Assembly: GCF_026283945.1 (NCBI RefSeq)
Contig: NZ_JAPDPC010000001.1
Span: forward strand, 2,666,001 to 2,730,000
DNA from: Dyella humicola
GTDB lineage: Bacteria; Pseudomonadota; Gammaproteobacteria; Xanthomonadales; Rhodanobacteraceae
DNA length: 64,000 nucleotides
Reading direction: 5' to 3'
Position numbers and translations under genes: made by a program. The notes beneath the pieces were generated by a model. That model made no database searches. It saw only the letters and a program-made list of their open reading frames with translations, and had not been told where the DNA came from. Numbering within the stretch: position 1 is the stretch's first letter; the number at the start of each line of letters is the position of its first letter. Of the stretch, positions 9,806 through 22,084 are shown piece after piece.

Positions 9806-9824
9806 AGCGTCGCCAGGCGCCACC

Positions 9825-9906
9825 GTAGGAGCGCACCCTGTGCGCGAAAAGCCTACGAAGCGGCCATGGCCTAGCACCCGCCATCGCGCACAGGGTGCGC
9901 TCCTAC
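9825..9906. repeat. REP-like inverted pair (BIME-type)
   Basis: Two 23-bp copies face each other: 9825-9847 (GTAGGAGCGCACCCTGTGCG...) and 9884-9906, its exact reverse complement, separated by 36 bp. A second pair of the same family is at 27809-27906. Both lie in the gap after a stop codon. Confidence 0.85.
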
Positions 9907-9915
9907 AGAGCAGCT

Positions 9916-10866
9916 TCAGCGCGACGGCAGATAACCCATCGGGTCGACCGGGTTGCCGTCTTTGCGGATCTGGAATTGCAGCTCATCGCGTGACGCACCC
10001 GTGGCGCCCATCTCGGCAATCTGCTGCCCGGCGCTGACGCGCTGGCCTTCCTTCACCAGGCGCTTGCTGTTGTGACCATAGGCGGACAGGAAGCTGTCGT
10101 TGTGCTTGACGATGACCAGCTCACCGTAGCCCACCAGACCATTGCCGCTATAAACCACCACGCCATCGGCTGCCGCACGCACCGGATCTCCCGTCTTGCC
10201 TGCGATCTCGATGCCCGGAATCGCATCGCCTGACTGGAAGCGCTTGATCAGGCTGCCGTCCGCCGGCCAGCGCCAGGTCACGCCGCCATTGTTGCGCTCC
10301 GCGCCCGGTGCCGCCGGCGCTACCGGCGCGGGAGGCGGCGTGGCGTTTGCCGTCTGGGCGGGCGCGCCCGCGACCGGAACGACCTGCGTCATCGCGACAG
10401 CAGGCGGGGACGACGCTGCCGATGAAGCCGTCGTGGCGGCGACCGCGGATTCGGTGACCGGCGCAAAGCCCGGTTGGGGCTGGCTGCTCGCCGGCGCCGG
10501 ACGAGGCACGGCGGGCTTGGCCGTGGTCACTACTGCCGTGGAATGCACGGGCACCGCTGTGGGCACCTTGCCGTTGGACGGCGCCAGCTTCAATTCCTGG
10601 CCAGGCCAGATCGTGTAGGGCGCGGCGATATTGTTCCAACCAGCGAGATCGCGGAAATCCACGCCGTTACGGAAAGCGATCGAATACAGCGTGTCGCCCT
10701 TGCTCACCTTGTAGATGCCACCCGGCGCCGGGCGTTCCGGCGTGACCGTGCGTGGACCCGCGCCTCCCGGTGGCGGCTGGACCACGACCGTACGCTGGGT
10801 CGAGGCGCAGGCGGCCAGGACCAGGAGGGTGACTGTCAGGGCGAATGAGCGGAGATATCCATTCAT
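9916..10866 (-). CDS. nlpD: NlpD-type LysM/degenerate M23 lipoprotein (amidase activator)
   Basis: This envelope lipoprotein activates septal amidases during cell separation in relatives. From the ATG at 10866 the signal MNGYLRSFALTVTLLVLAAC carries lipobox LAAC; the frame is open to 10902 and neither start has a strong ribosome site. A LysM domain follows (YKVSKGDTLYSIAFRNGVDF...WPGQELKL), then an Ala/Pro/Thr/Val-rich linker of about 110 residues, then a LytM/M23 domain (GNGLVGYGELVIVKHND, AYGHNSKRLVKEGQRVSAGQ, LQFQIRKDGNPVDP). The HxxxD and HxH zinc ligands are not intact, as in NlpD, so it should be a non-catalytic activator. It follows yqaA, pcm and surE as usual, but no rpoS follows it here. 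Confidence 0.9.
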   Translation of the reverse strand: MNGYLRSFALTVTLLVLAACASTQRTVVVQPPPGGAGPRTVTPERPAPGGIYKVSKGDTLYSIAFRNGVDFRDLAGWNNIAAPYTIWPGQELKLAPSNGKVPTAVPVHSTAVVTTAKPAVPRPAPASSQPQPGFAPVTESAVAATTASSAASSPPAVAMTQVVPVAGAPAQTANATPPPAPVAPAAPGAERNNGGVTWRWPADGSLIKRFQSGDAIPGIEIAGKTGDPVRAAADGVVVYSGNGLVGYGELVIVKHNDSFLSAYGHNSKRLVKEGQRVSAGQQIAEMGATGASRDELQFQIRKDGNPVDPMGYLPSR

Positions 10867-10943
10867 GGGCGCCAGCATAACGAGGCGTAGCGGTATTTTC
10901 ATTCAGATAACCACAACGAGCCGGGTGACCTGCCGGCCGCCGT

Positions 10944-11552
10944 TCAGTGCGCCCACAGCCACCACGCCAGCAAAGCGCCCAGGATCACCACGGCAGCCCA
11001 GCCAATCCATTCGATGTGCTTGTGCAGGATGCGCTCGGCGCGCTCGCCGAACAGGCGAATCAGCAGTGCCAGCAGCCAAACGCGCTTGCCGCGACCCACC
11101 GCCATGCAGACCAGGAACGGGATGACCGGCACGCCGACGATGCCCGAGGCCCAGGTGACGAATTTCATCGGCACCACCGGCTGCAACGCCGCCAGCGCCA
11201 GCACCAGCAACAAACCCAGCCAATGCTGATTCATCTGCGTGCGGAGGTTCGCCACGCCGGTTTCGATCGGCGCCAGCAGATGCATGGTGTCGAGCAGCGG
11301 CGACAGCGCGTGGAAAGCCCAGTGGCCCAGCGAATAGCCCACCAGCGAACCGATGAGCGAGAACAGCAGGCTGATGTTGGCGTAGAAAAATGCCTTGTGC
11401 CGCTTGCCGAGCATCATCGGCGCCAGCATCACTTCCGGCATGATCGGGAAAATAAACGCCTCGACGAAGCTCAACCCACAAAGGTAGTAGACAGCCCTGG
11501 GGTGGCGCGCCCACGTCAGTGCGCGCGCATACATCGATCCGAAAAGACGCAT
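10944..11552 (-). CDS. YqaA-family VTT/DedA-like membrane protein
   Basis: This 202-aa inner-membrane protein has about five hydrophobic segments and the VTT-domain style (LSFVEAFIFPIMPEVMLAPM at the N-terminal re-entrant loop, PVVPMKFVTWASGIVGVPV in the middle). It belongs to the YqaA branch of the DedA/SNARE-associated superfamily, implicated in membrane lipid or proton-motive homeostasis; the exact function is unknown. It lies between pcm (20 bp) and nlpD, the conserved Xanthomonadales order. Confidence 0.88.
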   Translation of the reverse strand: MRLFGSMYARALTWARHPRAVYYLCGLSFVEAFIFPIMPEVMLAPMMLGKRHKAFFYANISLLFSLIGSLVGYSLGHWAFHALSPLLDTMHLLAPIETGVANLRTQMNQHWLGLLLVLALAALQPVVPMKFVTWASGIVGVPVIPFLVCMAVGRGKRVWLLALLIRLFGERAERILHKHIEWIGWAAVVILGALLAWWLWAH

Positions 11553-11572
11553 TCAATAACTTCCGTGTGGCA

Positions 11573-12223
11573 TCAGCCGATGCCGCCGAGTAAGGGCACG
11601 AAACTGACCGCGGCCAGCTCCTCCTGGATGAAATCGCCCTGCCCGTCGCCGCGCATGCGGATCAGCATCTGGTTACTGGGCGAACCCACCGGCGCGACCA
11701 GCACTCCGGTCGGGCTCAGCTGGTCGAGCAAGGCCGTGGGAATGGCGTCACCCGCTGCGGTGAGGATGATGGCGTCGAACGGTGCCTCGTCGGCCCAGCC
11801 CAGCTTGCCGTCGTCATGGCGCGAACGAATGTTGCCCAGACCCAACTGACGGAAGCGACGGCGCGCCTGCCGCAACAGTTCTTCGATGCGTTCGACGGTG
11901 TAGACCTGCGGCACCACCGAGGCGAGTACCACCGCCTGGTAGCCCGAGCCGGTGCCGATCTCCAGCACTTTCTGCGGCATGCCCTGCTTGGGATCGAAAT
12001 GTTCGAGCAAAGCCTCGGTCATGCGCGCCACCACCCAGGGTTGCGAGATGGTCTGGCCATGGCCGATCGGTAGCGCCGTGTTCTCGTAGGCGCGCGAATG
12101 CAGGGCCTGGTCGATGAAGTGATGTCGCGGCACGTTGCGGATCACATCGATCACGCGCTGATCGCGAATACCTTCTTCCTTCAACTTGGTGACCAGGCGA
12201 TCACGCGCGCGCTGCGAGGTCAT
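11573..12223 (-). CDS. pcm: Protein-L-isoaspartate O-methyltransferase
   Basis: This repair enzyme methylates isoaspartyl residues of aged proteins with SAM. Family hallmarks are [40 protein letters not shown] and motif [18 protein letters not shown] place the start at 12223 ([19 protein letters not shown]), which gives 216 aa, like E. coli, with AGGGCGAGG just upstream. The frame is open to 12301 and would then overlap the surE end, and intermediate GTG codons at 12268/12262 are also possible, so the N-terminus is uncertain. It is in the surE-pcm-yqaA-nlpD run. Confidence 0.93.
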   Translation of the reverse strand: MTSQRARDRLVTKLKEEGIRDQRVIDVIRNVPRHHFIDQALHSRAYENTALPIGHGQTISQPWVVARMTEALLEHFDPKQGMPQKVLEIGTGSGYQAVVLASVVPQVYTVERIEELLRQARRRFRQLGLGNIRSRHDDGKLGWADEAPFDAIILTAAGDAIPTALLDQLSPTGVLVAPVGSPSNQMLIRMRGDGQGDFIQEELAAVSFVPLLGGIG

Positions 12224-12269
12224 GCCCTCGCCCTTCAATGCAGATGGCGGCAATGGATGCACGTTCACC

Positions 12270-13067
12270 TCACGCCGCCTTGTCGCCGACCGGTTTGTCA
12301 CCGGCCATGCCTTCGGTCAACGAACTCACCCAGCTGCTGACCTTCTCGAGTGCCTGGAAGCGCGTGAGATCGACATGGATCGGCGTCACCGACACATAAC
12401 CGCGGCGCACCGCGTTGAAATCGGTACCCGGGCCAGCATCGTCCACGTCGCCCGCCGGACCGATCCACCAGATCGTCTTGCCGCGCGGATCGGTCTGCTT
12501 GATACAGGGCTCCGAGCGATGACGCTTGCCCAGCCGGGTGACCTCAAAGCCACGGATGTCGTCCCACGGCAGATCGGGCACGTTGACGTTGAGAATGGTA
12601 TCGGCCGGCAGCGGATCGACCAGCAAACGATTCATCAATAACAAGACGGCGTTGGCCGCCGAGTCGTAATGCACGCCGTTGTGGTCCTTGCTGACCAGCG
12701 ACACGGCGATCGCGGGCAGCCCCAGAAAACGGCCTTCCATCGCAGCCGATACCGTGCCGGAATAGATCACGTCATCGCCAAGATTGGCGGAGTTGTTGAT
12801 GCCCGACACCACGATGTCCGGCTCGTAGTCGAGCATCCCGGCCAGCGCCAGATGCACGCAGTCGGTCGGCGTGCCGGCGACACGGTAGTAGCCGTTGTCC
12901 ATGCGTAGGGCCCGGATCGGCGCATCCAGGGTGAGGGAATTGCTGGCGCCGGAACGATCCCGGTCCGGTGCCACCACCGTCACCTGGCCGACCGCGCCAA
13001 GGCGCTCGGCTAGCACGCGAATGCCCGGTGCATCCACGCCATCGTCGTTGGAAACCAGAACTCGCAT
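12270..13067 (-). CDS. surE: 5'/3'-nucleotidase SurE
   Basis: This metal-dependent nucleotidase/exopolyphosphatase is linked to stationary survival. It starts [20 protein letters not shown] with the Asp-Asp metal pair, followed by ATDPDR-like [37 protein letters not shown] holds the metal-binding Asn/Ser. Family members begin exactly at this Met (13067), so the extra 12 codons of open frame are ignored. The product is 265 aa and is the first gene of the surE-pcm-yqaA-nlpD run. Confidence 0.96.
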   Translation of the reverse strand: MRVLVSNDDGVDAPGIRVLAERLGAVGQVTVVAPDRDRSGASNSLTLDAPIRALRMDNGYYRVAGTPTDCVHLALAGMLDYEPDIVVSGINNSANLGDDVIYSGTVSAAMEGRFLGLPAIAVSLVSKDHNGVHYDSAANAVLLLMNRLLVDPLPADTILNVNVPDLPWDDIRGFEVTRLGKRHRSEPCIKQTDPRGKTIWWIGPAGDVDDAGPGTDFNAVRRGYVSVTPIHVDLTRFQALEKVSSWVSSLTEGMAGDKPVGDKAA

Positions 13068-13279
13068 GATGATCCGTTCAGAGCCAATCGCAGGGCACCG
13101 CACTGAGGGCGACGCACACCTGATGAAGCTTGAAGTCTACCGGAGCGGGGGGACGGTTTCACAGCGTTACGCATGTCCCCACGCGAACCGTCACAAGCGT
13201 CTACGACGCGGCCTGGCGACCCGCCGGCTCACGTGATTGCGCGACACCCGGCGTCAGCGGCTGCATTAGGATGGGAACG

Positions 13280-13825
13280 ATGAAACATCGTCCTCCCGCC
13301 CAGGTCTCCGACGACGACGCCCAGCTGTTTCGCGAGGCTATCGGCGACGTGCGCCCGTTCGATCCGGTGGCACCCGCCCCTTCAGCTCCCAAGCCCAAAC
13401 CCCATCCGCACATGCTGGAAGCCGACGAGGCTGCAGTCCCGGGCGAGCTGCTGGACATGGCCTTCGATCCTGGCCTGATCGAGGTCGGCGAAGAGCTGAG
13501 TTATCTCCGCGATGGCTACCCACCCAAGCTTCTACGGCAGCTCAAGCGCGGCCAGTACAGCATCCAGGACGAGATCGATCTGCATCAGATGAATGCAGCG
13601 GCAGCCCAGGCCACCATCGTGGACTTCCTGGCTGAGGCAAAACAGCATGGATTTCGCTGCGTTCGCATCGTGCATGGCAAGGGGCTGCGCTCACGCGCCA
13701 GCGGCCCGGTGCTGAAGGCGCTTACCGATCGCATGTTGCGACGGCGGGATGATGTGATCGCATTTGCGTCGGCGCGACCGATGCAGGGCGGGACGGGGGC
13801 GGTCGTGGTGTTGTTGAAGGCATAG
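13280..13825 (+). CDS. Smr-domain endonuclease-like protein
   Basis: The 181-aa product has a C-terminal Smr (MutS2-related) domain: EIDLHQMNAAAAQATIVDFL contains the LDLHG-like motif and CVRIVHGKGLRS the HGxG nuclease motif. The N-terminal half is Pro/Ala/Asp-rich (PFDPVAPAPSAPKPKPHPH). Similar proteins (SmrA/YdaL) nick DNA in vitro; the cellular role is open. I place the start at 13280 (MKHRPPAQVSDDD), because the longer frame begins in non-family sequence. The gene is opposite in direction to truD and surE, so it splits the otherwise conserved block. A 131-bp palindromic element begins 11 bp after its stop. Confidence 0.88.
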   Translation: MKHRPPAQVSDDDAQLFREAIGDVRPFDPVAPAPSAPKPKPHPHMLEADEAAVPGELLDMAFDPGLIEVGEELSYLRDGYPPKLLRQLKRGQYSIQDEIDLHQMNAAAAQATIVDFLAEAKQHGFRCVRIVHGKGLRSRASGPVLKALTDRMLRRRDDVIAFASARPMQGGTGAVVVLLKA

Positions 13826-13836
13826 CCGCCCTTACT

Positions 13837-13967
13837 CCCTCTCCCCAGAGGGGAGAGGGCTGGGGTGAGGGGTCAATCTTGCGATAAGGCTGCACTAGAG
13901 CCGGCTTGTTAGTCGGTTTGCGCGAGCACCCGCCCCTCACCTCGGTCCTCTCCCCGCAGGGGAGAGG
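13837..13967. repeat. 131-bp palindromic intergenic element (copy 1)
   Basis: Each end is itself a hairpin: left 13837-13859 (CCCTCTCCCC-AGA-GGGGAGAGGG) and right 13947-13967 (CCTCTCCCC-GCA-GGGGAGAGG). Next to them, TGGGGTGAGGGG on the left faces CCCCTCACC on the right. The centre contains AGAGCCGGCT. A second copy of nearly identical length lies at 29900-30031. Confidence 0.85.
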
Positions 13968-13980
13968 AAGAAAACCAGCG

Positions 13981-14997
13981 CTAGACCGTATGCGCCAACT
14001 CACGCACCACCGTCGTCGCATAAGCACCCGCCGGCAGCTCGAAGCTCAGCTCCAGCGACTCAACGTCCAGCCAGCGCCAGGTCAGGCTTTGCGGAATCAT
14101 CCGCAACGGCCGGCGCTCCTGATCCATCCTGGCGCCGACCAAGCCTTCGGCCAGATCCGCATGAGCAGCAGCAATGGCGTCTTCCAGCGCCCCAGCATCC
14201 GCCTTGGCCGGCGTTTCACCGCGACCCCAGAGTGGGCCCGAGGGATGGATGTCCCCGCGAGCGAGCCGCTCCGACAACGTGGCGTCGAAGGGTTCAGGGC
14301 CGAACCAGGAACGCGAACCGGCCAGCGACCAGATCTCGCCCTCCATGGGTGAATTCCACACGCCCTGCTCCACGCGCGCAGCCAACACCGCATTGAAGAT
14401 ATGCGAGCGCGCCGCCGACAGCAGGAACGAGCGCTTGTCGCGATCGACGCGACGCCCAGCGAACATGGCACGTGCTTGCGCCACGTTGCTGCCTTCGCGC
14501 CCGAAGCGCTGTTCGCCAAAGTAATTGGGCACGCCGCGCTGCGCGATCTGCTTCAACACTTGTTCGGCAACGGCGGCCTCGCCCTGCACCTGGCGTAGCA
14601 CCAGCACGAAGCGATTGCCACGCAGCGCACCCCGCTTGAGCTTGCGCGAATGGCGAGTCGCTGCGAGCACCTTCACTTCGGCGTGCGGAAATGCCGACCA
14701 ATCCGGGTCGGGGCGCCCCGGAAGCTGCACAGAGAACGTTTGACGGGTCACTGCGTGCCGATCCTTCAAGCCCGCGTAGCCCACATTCAACGGCGGTACC
14801 TCGGCGTAGCGTGCCAGCTCGCGCGCTACCCAATCGGTATTGGCGCCGCGCTTTTCGACCCATAGCAGGGCGTGCTCGCCTTCGCCGTCCGCGTCATAAC
14901 CCAGGATTTCTTCTACCTGGAAGTCCTCGGGCTCGCTTCGCAGCACGGCGGTAAGTGGCGGGTTGCCATAGGCGTAGGGCAATTCAAGATCGGACAT
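13981..14997 (-). CDS. truD: tRNA pseudouridine(13) synthase TruD
   Basis: This enzyme makes pseudouridine 13 in tRNA-Glu. The 338 aa contain the family landmarks: FQVEEILGYDADGEGEHALL near the N-terminus, catalytic Asp in GYAGLKDRHAVTRQTFSV, RGVPNYFGEQRFGREGSN in the middle and GARMDQERRPLRMIPQSL near the C-terminus. It is the last gene of the pyrG-to-truD run, 146 bp after ispF. That gap shows no gene I can support. The palindromic element 13837-13967 lies 13 bp past its stop. Confidence 0.96.
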   Translation of the reverse strand: MSDLELPYAYGNPPLTAVLRSEPEDFQVEEILGYDADGEGEHALLWVEKRGANTDWVARELARYAEVPPLNVGYAGLKDRHAVTRQTFSVQLPGRPDPDWSAFPHAEVKVLAATRHSRKLKRGALRGNRFVLVLRQVQGEAAVAEQVLKQIAQRGVPNYFGEQRFGREGSNVAQARAMFAGRRVDRDKRSFLLSAARSHIFNAVLAARVEQGVWNSPMEGEIWSLAGSRSWFGPEPFDATLSERLARGDIHPSGPLWGRGETPAKADAGALEDAIAAAHADLAEGLVGARMDQERRPLRMIPQSLTWRWLDVESLELSFELPAGAYATTVVRELAHTV

Positions 14998-15143
14998 TTG
15001 ACTCCGCCGGTGTCGCCGGCTGCAAGAAAACAGGATGCGGCAGCGCGACGGCGCCGACCAGAGGCATTACATCAGGGACGACGTGGCGAGACCGAGAAGG
15101 CAAAGCAAGGGCGCAGCGCCATGGACTACCCCAAGGGGCCAGC

Positions 15144-15620
15144 TCAGGCCAGGGTCAACAGCACGCAGGCTTGCGCCGCGATGCCTTCGCCACGCCCGGT
15201 AAAACCCAGCTTTTCGGTGGTGGTCGCCTTGATGCTGATACGCCCGATCTCGCAGCCAAGCTCGGCTGCCACGCATTCGCGCATGGCCTGGGCGTGCGGC
15301 CCGACCTTGGGCGCTTCGCAGATCACCGTGACATCGGCATTGCCCAGCGCATAGCCCTGCTCACGCATCAGCTTGGCCGCATGCTGCAGGAAGATCCGGC
15401 TGTTCGCGTTACGCCACTGCACCTGCGTGGGCGGAAAGTGCCGGCCGATATCGCCCAAGGCCAGCGCGCCAAAAATGGCATCGCACAACGCATGAATCAC
15501 CACGTCACCATCGGAATGGGCGACCAGGCCGCGATCGTGCGGCACACGCACGCCGCCGAGCATGACGTGGTCACCCTCGCCAAAGGTGTGCACGTCGAAA
15601 CCCTGGCCAATTCGCATCAT
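15144..15620 (-). CDS. ispF: 2-C-methyl-D-erythritol 2,4-cyclodiphosphate synthase
   Basis: This MEP-pathway enzyme (isoprenoid precursor) forms the cyclic diphosphate from the IspE product. Its 158 aa carry the metal motif [19 protein letters not shown] (Asp-x-His), [20 protein letters not shown] and [20 protein letters not shown], all diagnostic. GAGGA lies 8 bases ahead of the ATG. It is ten base pairs after ispD, in the usual ispD-ispF pair. Confidence 0.97.
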   Translation of the reverse strand: MMRIGQGFDVHTFGEGDHVMLGGVRVPHDRGLVAHSDGDVVIHALCDAIFGALALGDIGRHFPPTQVQWRNANSRIFLQHAAKLMREQGYALGNADVTVICEAPKVGPHAQAMRECVAAELGCEIGRISIKATTTEKLGFTGRGEGIAAQACVLLTLA

Positions 15621-15630
15621 GACGTGATCC

Positions 15631-16323
15631 TCATACGGTTCTTGGCAATAGGAACTCGGCCAGCGCGAAGTCCGCGGCCGTCGTCACCTTGACATTGTCC
15701 TCGGCGCCTTCGACCAGCAGCGGGGCATATCCTGCGCGCTCCATGGCCATGGCTTCGTCGCTTACGTTGACACCAGCCTGGGATGCGGCAAGCAGAGCCG
15801 CCGACAGCTCGCCGCGCCGAAACATCTGCGGCGTGAAAGCACGCCAGCGCTGATCGCGCGGCTCGGTGACCTGACTGCGTCCGTCGGCATTCGCGCGCTT
15901 GAGCGTATCGCGTAGCGGTGCGCCTAGCAGCCCGCCACCGGCCGGCACGGCCAGTTCGATCAGGCGACGGATATCGGCATCGCGTACGCATGGCCGCGCC
16001 GCATCATGCACCAGTACAAAGTGGTCGTCGGCGACATCGGCAGGCAGTGCGCGCAGGCCGGCCAACACCGAATCGTAACGTTCGGCGCCACCGAGGGTTG
16101 TCAGCACCGGCTTGCCATTGAGCTGATCGAGCCCAGGCCAGTGCGGGTCCTCGGCGCCAAGCACGATCATCAAACCCGCGATCAAGGGATGCGCGGACAG
16201 TCGCTGCAGCGTATGCAGGATCAACGCCTGGCCTGCCAACGGGAGATATTGCTTGGGAATATCGCCGCCGACGCGGGCGCCTCGCCCGGCCGCAGGCACG
16301 ACACACCAAAAGAGCCGGCTCAT
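15631..16323 (-). CDS. ispD: 2-C-methyl-D-erythritol 4-phosphate cytidylyltransferase
   Basis: This MEP-pathway enzyme couples CTP to MEP. The 230 aa contain the nucleotide loop [31 protein letters not shown] and [20 protein letters not shown]. The ATG at 16323 and the first four codons (MSRL) lie inside a 29-bp repeat whose inverted copy sits 210 bp upstream next to ftsB (see 16311-16577). The ribosome-binding region is therefore within that repeat; I see no good Shine-Dalgarno, so translation may depend on how the repeat folds. Confidence 0.96.
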   Translation of the reverse strand: MSRLFWCVVPAAGRGARVGGDIPKQYLPLAGQALILHTLQRLSAHPLIAGLMIVLGAEDPHWPGLDQLNGKPVLTTLGGAERYDSVLAGLRALPADVADDHFVLVHDAARPCVRDADIRRLIELAVPAGGGLLGAPLRDTLKRANADGRSQVTEPRDQRWRAFTPQMFRRGELSAALLAASQAGVNVSDEAMAMERAGYAPLLVEGAEDNVKVTTAADFALAEFLLPRTV

Positions 16324-16577
16324 GGCTTTTGTGTAGCCATCGTTGAGCCCGTGTGCCAGCCAGGGAGTGGCGCGTGGCGCAGCGCCTGACTGGCCGTCAG
16401 GTCAAGCCATGCGTCAGTTCCTGGCTGGCACACGGGCTCAACCCTTCGGGCCGAGGCTGATTGCCCACAGGCCAGCGTCATCACTCGGTCGTGTATCGAC
16501 ATACACTCCTTCCCTCTTCCTTGTCCTGCGGGCAATCAGCCTCGGCGCTGGCCACACAAAAGCCATGAGCCGGCTCT
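16311..16577. repeat. Nested inverted repeats (A-B-B'-C-C'-A') between ftsB and ispD
   Basis: There are three inverted pairs: A 16311-16339 with A' 16549-16577 (28 of 29 matching); B 16342-16364 with B' 16420-16442 (23 bp perfect, arm GAGCCCGTGTGCCAGCCAGG); and C 16450-16471 with C' 16525-16546 (one mismatch, arm GCCGAGGCTGATTGCCC). Together they can fold into a three-armed junction filling the whole ftsB-ispD gap. Arm A includes the ispD start codon. Confidence 0.9.
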
Positions 16578-16590
16578 GAGGCCGCCATGC

Positions 16591-16917
16591 TCAGTGCCCG
16601 CCAGTGGATGTTGCTGAAGCGGGTGCCGCGTTGGCACCCGGCTTCTCGACGACCTGATAGAACGTCTCGCCCGGCTTGATCAGGCCCAACTCGGCGCGTG
16701 CGCGCGCCTCCACGGCCTGTTCACCGGTCTTCAGATCATTCACGTCGGCGCCCAGCGCCTGATTGCGCTGGGTCAGCTTGTCGTTGTCTTCGCCTTGCTT
16801 CTTCACCGCGGCGCGCAGGGTTTCCACCTCATGCACGCCGCCGTTGCTGCCGCTCCACAGTTTCATCTGCAGAGCGATCAGCAAGATCAGAAGGATCAGG
16901 GCGACCCAGCGCAGCAT
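16591..16917 (-). CDS. ftsB: Cell-division protein FtsB (septum initiator)
   Basis: This small bitopic divisome protein acts in the FtsQ-FtsL-FtsB complex. The 108 aa start MLRWVALILLILLIALQMKLW, a single membrane segment. A leucine/glutamine heptad coiled coil follows (VETLRAAVKKQGEDNDKLTQ), then the family tail ARAELGLIKPGETFYQVV. The start is one base after the eno stop, the classical eno-ftsB-ispD order; here a 267-bp repeat separates it from ispD. Confidence 0.95.
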   Translation of the reverse strand: MLRWVALILLILLIALQMKLWSGSNGGVHEVETLRAAVKKQGEDNDKLTQRNQALGADVNDLKTGEQAVEARARAELGLIKPGETFYQVVEKPGANAAPASATSTGGH

Positions 16918-16918
16918 G

Positions 16919-18301
<1,383 letters not shown>

Positions 18302-18323
18302 TCATTCGCCTCCCCCCGGTGGC

Positions 18324-20845
<2,522 letters not shown>

Positions 20846-20959
20846 TCAGCATTTTAGAGGAAGAACGCTCTCGCCGCGAGTTCTTGAAACGATTGGCGGC
20901 GGATTTGTTCAACTTCAGGGGGGATCAAGCGGGGATGGGGGGATGGGTAGCGGGGGCGC

Positions 20960-20992
20960 ACAAACGAACGCGGCGGCCAAACGGGCCGCCGC
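20960..20992 (-). terminator. Terminator-like hairpin after cyoD
   Basis: A perfect 9-bp stem (20970-20978 with 20984-20992, GCGGCGGCC arm) with a 5-nt loop is followed on the minus strand by GTTCGTTTGT. The tract is only partly T. It lies about 80 bp after the cyoD stop and 136 bp before pyrG. Confidence 0.6.
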
Positions 20993-21071
20993 GCAATCGA
21001 GCTAAGAGAACTAAAGGTGCCGGAGGGTCGGCTCAGTGGTTGGGCATGCGCCCCACCCCCACCCCGCGCCA

Positions 21072-21449
21072 TCACTCCACCGGCATCATCTGCGATGTCG
21101 GATGCATCATGTTCTCGTTCATGTTGTGCAGCACCCACAGCGAGCCGACCACCACGATGGCCAGGATCAGCAGGGTGAACAGCATGATGCTGAGGTTGCC
21201 GCGCTGCGACGGCGACGTGCCCATGTGCAGGAAGCACACCAGCTGCACCAGCAACTGGGCCACGCCAAAGGCCACGATGCCCGGCATCATCAGCTCATGC
21301 GGCACCAGGCCGCTCATCACGACGCCGAACGAAGCCAGGGTCAGCACCACCGACAGGGCAAAACCGATGACATAGGACTTGGTGCTGCCGTGGTCGGCGT
21401 GGGCGGCCTCGTGCTGGGTCGCGTCATGGGAATGGTGAGCGCCGGCCAT
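21072..21449 (-). CDS. cyoD: Cytochrome o ubiquinol oxidase subunit IV
   Basis: This small membrane subunit of the bo3-type quinol oxidase is needed for assembly. The 125 aa have a His-rich N-terminus (AHHSHDATQHEAAHADHGST) and three membrane segments: YVIGFALSVVLTLASFGVVM, GIVAFGVAQLLVQLVCFLHM and LFTLLILAIVVVGSLWVLHN. It is the last gene of cyoABCD, sharing one base with cyoC. No cyoE (haem O synthase) follows in this window, so that gene must lie elsewhere. Confidence 0.95.
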   Translation of the reverse strand: MAGAHHSHDATQHEAAHADHGSTKSYVIGFALSVVLTLASFGVVMSGLVPHELMMPGIVAFGVAQLLVQLVCFLHMGTSPSQRGNLSIMLFTLLILAIVVVGSLWVLHNMNENMMHPTSQMMPVE

Positions 21450-22081
21450 CAGATGGCTCCCCGCAGGTAGACGAAGGTGAACACGCAGATCCAGACGATA
21501 TCCAGGAAGTGCCAGAACAGGCTGAGGCAGGACAGGCGGCGACGGGTCGCGTCGGTGAGGCCGAAGCGGCGCATCTGGTCCATCATCACCACCAGCCAGA
21601 TCAGGCCGCAGGTCACGTGCAGGCCGTGGGTGCCGACCAGAGTGAAGTAGGACGAGAGGAAGGCGCTGCGACTCGGACCTGCCCCTTCATGGATCAGGTG
21701 GGCGAATTCGTAGACCTCCATGGCAATGAAGCCGGCGCCGAACAGGAAGGTCACCGCCAGCCACGCGATCACCTTATTGCGCCGGCCGGCATGCATATTG
21801 AGCATGGCCATGCCGAAGGTGACGCTGCTGATGAGCAGCAGCATGGTCTCGCCCAGCACGTAGGGCAGCTCAAACAGCTCCTTGCCGCTCGGGCCGCCAG
21901 CCGTGGCATTGGCCAGCACGATGAAGGTGGCGAACAGCGCCGAGAAGATCAGGCAGTCGCTCATCAGGTAGATCCAGAACCCCAGCAGGGTCTTGGATCC
22001 GTCGTCGTGATGGTGCACGTCCCCGCCGTGGGAGACGTCCTCGAAGGCGCCGTGGGTGGCGCTTAGTGCGGTACTGCTCAT
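21449..22081 (-). CDS. cyoC: Cytochrome o ubiquinol oxidase subunit III
   Basis: This 210-aa membrane protein of the haem-copper oxidase subunit III family has five hydrophobic segments. Typical phrases are [40 protein letters not shown] and [20 protein letters not shown], ending [20 protein letters not shown]. It lies between cyoB (3 bp) and cyoD (1-base overlap). Confidence 0.97.
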   Translation of the reverse strand: MSSTALSATHGAFEDVSHGGDVHHHDDGSKTLLGFWIYLMSDCLIFSALFATFIVLANATAGGPSGKELFELPYVLGETMLLLISSVTFGMAMLNMHAGRRNKVIAWLAVTFLFGAGFIAMEVYEFAHLIHEGAGPSRSAFLSSYFTLVGTHGLHVTCGLIWLVVMMDQMRRFGLTDATRRRLSCLSLFWHFLDIVWICVFTFVYLRGAI

Positions 22082-22084
22082 CGG

